Source of the DNA: Amorphophallus konjac
Lineage: Eukaryota > Streptophyta > Magnoliopsida > Alismatales > Araceae
Assembly: GCA_022559845.1 (NCBI GenBank)
Contig: CM040118.1
Span: forward strand, 231,431,224-231,495,223
Direction: 5' to 3'
Length of the DNA stretch: 64,000 nucleotides
In this document: positions 59,419-64,000 of the stretch, piece after piece
Layout: each line of letters starts with the position of its first letter
Numbering within the stretch: position 1 is the first letter of the stretch
Position numbers and translations under genes: made by a program
Notes under the pieces: generated by a model
Told to the model about the DNA's origin: nothing
The model's database searches: none
What the model saw: the letters and a program-made list of their open reading frames with translations, nothing else

Positions 59419-61027
59419 TGTTGTGTCCCCTGGTTTTGATGATAACAAATCATAAATCATTAGTAGATATTTGAGGAATATTTAACATATTTTGGTTTAA
59501 TGAATGGACTAAACAAGTGCAGGAGAATTTCTCTAAGTGATGTCTTGACACATCAAACCAATGTCTCGACACCTCCAGAAGAAATCAAGCTGAAGCCGTT
59601 GTCTGTCCAGCCTTTGGATTAATTGATGTCTCAACACACTGGGTGAAAAGTGTCGACACCTTAGCGTGAAAACTCTGCACATGGCGCTTCTGTCTCGACA
59701 CTTCAGCCACGGATCTTCAAGATTTCAATGGATGTCTCGACACACTATGTGTAAAGTGTCGACACATCAGTGTTCGACCAGAACGATTCTGAAGCTATCT
59801 TCAAGTTATTTAATGGGATGTCTCGACACATTGTGTGGAAAGTGTCGACACACTCGTGTTCGACCAGAACAGGTCTAAAACCAATAGAAGCCATTTTTAG
59901 GATCCGGAACTTGTCCTGGAGGATCCGTTCACTCTGGAAAAAGCCGTCAAAGAGGCTACTTTATCAAAGGACAGTGGTCTAGCAGAGAAATCCCCTGAAA
60001 GGACTGTACTTATGCTGATATTATCTCCTACCTACCCACATATCTGTAGCCTTGATAAAAAAGGGTCAACTAGACAAATAGAAGCAAATCAAATTATGTG
60101 GATGTGACATTCTGGGTTTAGCTTGAAAAGGGTACAACGTTGGTGTCGCTGTAGGACACCAATATATCAGGTGGATGAGCTCTAGTTCGACACCAAGGCA
60201 AGCAAGCAGAGAAAAGAAAAGCAAGAAGCTTGCTGACGAAGTTATCTTCTTCCTGGTGATGTTGCTGGCGTGAGTGCAACAAAAAAAAAATGATCCTCTT
60301 CCTCACGATGAGAGATCTCCTTGCAAGCAGGAAGGCTTCGTGAAGATCCATGCAGAACCCGTGAAAGTTGAAAGTTAGATCATCCTTCTCTCGCAAGGGT
60401 TGTGGTGAAGAACCAGAAAGAACAAGAAGAGAGCCAAGGAGCCCTCAAGTTCTTTCCCAGATAGGAGACTTCTTTCTCATAGTGCTTCATTACGATACTC
60501 TGTCTGGCTGTTTCATTTTCAGTTTGCTTTTCTTCAAAACACACTCTATATCATTTGTTCCCTACCTGCGAGTAGGAAGACGGACGGTGTAGTCACCGGT
60601 CTGTGTGTTTTGGGTTATGATCCCTCAAGTTGTTTGGCAGCGGAGGGTTTTGGGTTGTGACCCCTCAAGTTGTGTGGCATCAGAGTTGTAAGAGTGTATC
60701 TCTCTGATAGAAGCTGTGAATCAGCGGCTGTGCTTTTGCACTAGTGAAGCCTCACCGTGTTGTGTGAGGGGTGGACGTAGGTCTCTAGATTGAGACCGAA
60801 CCACCTTAAAGATTGTGTCTTGTGGTTTGCTTTCCTTTATGTTCTAGCGGTAGAAGCTTGGTAGGACCGTTCATGGATATCATTTGTGTGTTCAGCTTCT
60901 TAGCTATTAACTAATTTCTATATCATTATCATCTGTGTTAGATCTTGTTTTTATTTCCTTAAAGAGGGGCAAAAAGGGGCTTGTCTATTCAACCCTCCCC
61001 TCTAGATTTGCCTATCACCACTTAACA
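59419..61027 (+). repeat. 3' LTR of element B
   Basis: 1609 bp, the same length as the 5' LTR. About 19 differences in the first 380 bp compared by eye; the array words are generally better kept here (for example GTGTCGACAC where the 5' LTR has GTGTCAACAC). Followed by the target duplicate TTGGA. Confidence 0.96.
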
Positions 61028-62165
61028 TTGGATCCCGCTCACTGCCCAGGTTCACTTTTATCAGCTCATCAACGGTAGCTTGACCGCCGTCTTCGACTTA
61101 TGGTGGAGCTTCTTCAAGGTTGATGAAGCCTCCGTTGATGTAATCTTCTTCAGCTTCTTGGGATTCCAGCTCCCCGAGTGATGTGTAAATCGACCTCGAG
61201 TCTTCGAAACCAGCTAGTGATTGTTGGTTTTCTTCAGACCGGATCTCTGGGGTTAGAGGAACTTGTCCTTCATTTTCTTCGCTCCATTGTTGAATTATCG
61301 GACTCTCCGCTGGGTTTTAGTCAGCTTTGCTTTGTTGTTTTGATGTTTCATCTTGTGTTTCTGACATAGGACCTTCTGCCCCCTAAGGGTCCACAGGTAA
61401 AAATTCTTCCACTGGATCTGCCAAGTCCTGCATGGCCTGGATCTCCTCCAGTATGCAGTCAAACTCCAGGTGGTCCTTTTCTTTCTCAGCGGCTTGATCT
61501 TCTTTAGGTGTTCCCCTATCAAATCTGGCTTCATCTTAGAATAGATCCTCCCCGGGAAGGGGCTCCTTCCAATACTGGCATAGAGCGACTTCATCTTGTC
61601 CCCCTGAGCTTTCATAACTGCCATAGGTTTCAGCACCACCTTCGGGGTGTTGTGTCGTTTCTTCGCCATATAGTGGGGTAATCATCATAATCTGCCTCGA
61701 AGGGGTCTTCGTGGATGAAGTAGGTGGAGATAACATCTACCTCCGTCTCATAATACTCTTGCAGAGTATAGCCTAGCCCCGGGTGTCGAGTGATCTCTAG
61801 CAATTCTCTATTGTTGTTGGGCGTATCCTAGAGCTTCTGGAATGACTTCTTCTGGCCAACAGGCTGCAGCAAGGGCATTTGCACTTTGGCAAACATCTGG
61901 GAGACCCATTGGGTAGTGTAATCTAGACCCGATATTGGCACCATTCTGTCAGATGCCTCCTCCGGGATTACACAGTCCTCATCATCCTCATCAGCAGGTT
62001 CTCCATGGTAGAATATCGTAGGGGGTTCGTCGAAACGGGGAACCTCCATAGTCTTCGGTGGTTGCACTATCTGGCATTCCAAGCTTGGAATGGGTTTGAA
62101 CAGTCCAGGCGAAATCTCAACAAGATTGAGCTTCTCTTTTATGTCATCATCTTCTTTGACAGGTG
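61028..62165 (-). pseudogene. Tat pre-RT acidic region
   Basis: On the minus strand: KEKLNLVEISPGLFKP, then MECQIVQPPKTMEV (62082), acidic segments, and near the junction ATVDELIKVNLGS, the conserved block just before Tat RT, which continues across element B at 47643. Stops at about 61828, 61536, 61388 and 61318, plus one nearer the junction, break the frame. Protease and gag should be further upstream but are not seen. Confidence 0.8.
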
Positions 62166-64000
62166 TGGGGATGTTTTTTTGTTTAGGTTTATTTTACTAG
62201 GTTTATTAAGCGTGCCAGCCACCGGAGTGACAATTCATTGTGCACTCGACTTGACTCAGTCAGTCGATTGTGATATTCGTGTCAGGACTCTGAGTCCGTC
62301 ATACCATAAAGGCTATGACGTTAATTACGTCCTTCCAAAGAAGGACAACCCTTGATTAATTGCCAAGAAAGGATGCCTCGGGGGCAAAATGAGATACGAT
62401 TGTTACGCTAACTCCGATAACGGGATGTGAAACATGCATAGAGAACCGTGCTACGCGGGACATGATAGCGATGTTATAATGCAAATCCGACAGCACGTCC
62501 CCTTATTTGGGGCTATGCCAAAGGGAAATATAGGTCATTCACCCACGAAATGTCGGGATGAAAGCCAAAAGAGAGACGGGCGTAGCCCTGGATCCAAAAG
62601 GATTTGAATGTGACGGGACAGTGTCTGCTACCATATCGTTTGTTGATGTTCCCCTCAAAGGACCATTGGAGGACATACAGTGGCAGAACTCCGAGGGTCC
62701 GTGGGGTGACAGAAGAAACATCGTATTCGGTATAATGTAGGGGTAAAACCCCCATTAACATATCTCCGTGGACCTGGGTGAAAAACCATAATTCCCTCGT
62801 AAGGTGACGAAGGTTAGTACGGAGGTTGACAAGAAGGGGACATTTGAGTTTAGACTGCATTTCTGTTTAATGGGATTGTTAAGACGTCAGGCTTTGGATG
62901 GCACCTGTTAGTGAGACGAAACGGCGTGGATATGAGTCGGCTCGAGGGTATCCCGGCACGACGGGAGGCCAAAGGGCAGACGGCACGGGCGGCAGACGGC
63001 GCGGCATGGTCCCGGCGCGTCGGGAGGAGACGGCACCGGGAGGAGGTGGTGCCGGTAGCCATTTTGTTGGTTTTTTTCAGATGTTATGAGGGGTTCTGAT
63101 GAATTCAAAAGGGGATCTTCTATATTCAACGGGGATTTTATGGCAATAGTTGGGTGAGATAGAAGATGAGGGTGGACTCATTCACAAAGGGGTTCAAGGA
63201 GATCATGTAACTGTAAGGTATGTTCCATGTGGTGGCCAAGATACCATGAGATGATATAGCTCAGCTTCTTGCCACGCAGTTAGGGGTTAAATGCACAATT
63301 TCGATGAAAACACCATACTATACAATCAGGTAAAAGTCTGAACGGATTTTTGACAGCACCTCCCCTTATTTTGGGAGCGTGCCAAAAGGGTATTATAGGC
63401 CATCCACTCATGAACTGTCGGAGTGGAAACCAAAATGAGAGCCGGGCGTAGCCCGAGATCCAAGGGATCTAAATCATATGTGACTTTATCCCCCCCTGTT
63501 GTGATATCCCCGGTACAGTCAACGGAGAACCTGTAATGGCAGGGCTCCATGACTTGATGGGGTTGTAGAATGTAGGGGAATGAACCCCTTTAATATGGCT
63601 CCCGTGAGGATGGAGGGAAAGGTAGTACGTCTCCATAGGGCAGGGTATGATGAGCAAGGTTGGCATAGCCTGGCGGCATTGGCACAAATGCATTGACATG
63701 GCTAGAAGATGTAAAGGTATCGGCGCGAAGAAGGAGTTAGGCCTCGGCGCGAAATAGGAAACCCAACTGGCACGGCAAGCCCTCGGCGCGAGACTTGCGC
63801 TGAGAGGTGCTCACGCCGGGAGGCTTAGGTGAGGTCTTTAGAAGGATTTTAAGGCAGGGGCTTTGGGCGTTTGAAGAAAAAGCGTTTGTTCAACAATCTG
63901 AAGACCGTTTTGGATGATCGTAGAGAGGATGATTCGGGGTGGAGACAACCTTCCTTCTGGGGCCTCACTAGGAGCAGAACCATTCACGGAAACCTCACGA
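62166..64000. other. Unassigned GC-rich region with an approximately 860-bp duplication
   Basis: No protein recognised on either strand. A block at about 62488-62800 (CAGCAC, CCCCTTATTTGGGG, GGGCGTAGCCC, ATGTAGGGG) recurs, diverged, at about 63350-63650. Each is followed by a GC-rich stretch with CGGCACG/CGGCGCG words (62940-63060, 63720-63830). Short hairpins include GGGCGTAGCCC, AGATCC/GGATCT and CCCC/GGGG. It lies where the 5' part of the Tat element is expected, so it could be an intron or UTR of that element, or another element inserted there. Confidence 0.5.

Larger units (their letters stand above)
47644..61027 (+). mobile_element. SIRE-type copia element B, full-length but decayed
   Basis: 13,384 bp, with 1609-bp LTRs at both ends and a 5-bp target duplication TTGGA at 47639-47643 and 61028-61032. 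Order: gag, coiled coil, protease, integrase, RT, RNase H (the copia order), then 4.7 kb including an extra ORF before the PPT. LTRs differ by several percent in the stretch I compared, so it is older than the Tekay copy. Inserted in the pre-RT coding region of the Tat element. Confidence 0.97.
31863..62165 (-). mobile_element. Minus-strand Tat-lineage gypsy element, split by copia elements A and B
   Basis: Pieces in consistent order on the minus strand: acidic region and pre-RT (62165-61028), RT and first RNase H (47643-46155), a second RNase H (about 46142-45651), integrase (45545-44693 and 34555-34184), then a 3' UTR with satellite arrays (34110-31863). The second RNase H is diagnostic of the Tat clade. 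Element B sits exactly within the pre-RT coding sequence, element A within integrase. No LTR of this element is visible: the 3' end is cut at 31863 and the 5' end is not resolved past 62165. Confidence 0.88.

Noticed and set aside
62898..63129. Gly/Arg-rich open frames on both strands
   Set aside because: Produced by GC-rich CGGCRCG words; no conserved domain and frames open on both strands alike.

Overview
The window is plant nuclear DNA, almost certainly from an angiosperm with a repeat-rich genome. I found no convincing host gene, tRNA, rRNA or CRISPR array. Nearly every kilobase belongs to an LTR retrotransposon of a plant-typical lineage: Ty3/gypsy Tekay (Del) chromoviruses, Ty3/gypsy Tat-type elements with two RNase H domains, and Ty1/copia SIRE-type elements with long coiled-coil gag regions. 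Primer sites match the plant initiator-Met tRNA (TGGTATCAGAGC).

Layout, left to right. 1-1419: minus-strand gag of a SIRE-type element ('element 1'). 1420-14444: its 5' LTR, split by a complete, very young Tekay element at 2406-13154 (3.0-kb LTRs, TSD GCTTG, open 1476-codon gag-pol). 14445-15479: part of the LTR of another SIRE-type family, into which element 1 inserted. 15480-17050: decayed plus-strand Tat pol. 17051-28034: a minus-strand LTR-gag-LTR-gag-LTR tandem of a protease- and pol-less chromovirus derivative. 28035-31862: 5' LTR and gag of a plus-strand chromovirus, cut off in gag. 31863-62165: a minus-strand Tat element, starting with satellite arrays in its 3' UTR. It is split twice, by a pol-less SIRE-type element ('A', 34555-44692) and by a full-length SIRE-type element ('B', 47644-61027, TSD TTGGA, with a large extra ORF after pol). 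62166-64000: unassigned, GC-rich and hairpin-rich, with an approximately 860-bp duplication.

Activity. Only the Tekay copy looks capable of coding; its LTRs differ by about four substitutions. The other pol genes carry stops and frameshifts, and many stops are CAG to TAG, as expected from deamination of CHG-methylated cytosine. The two gag-only families could only move with proteins supplied in trans.

The most interesting material is non-coding. Three SIRE-type LTR families share a leader made of serial mini-hairpins that ends in a two-tier hairpin whose stems vary by compensatory changes. Four SIRE-type LTR families carry dense arrays of a family-specific CG-centred word (GTCGAC in different flanks), in three of them just upstream of a TATA box. 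In element B the same word recurs inside gag in two reading frames and in the 3' region. Two chromovirus LTR families carry other CG-rich hairpin words. A separate RNA-like module follows pol in B and occurs twice in A. A sequence-specific element/host recognition system, comparable in logic to VANC proteins and their target motifs in Arabidopsis VANDAL transposons, is one testable explanation; B's extra ORF, with a basic and potentially nuclear N terminus, is a candidate partner. That link is inference.
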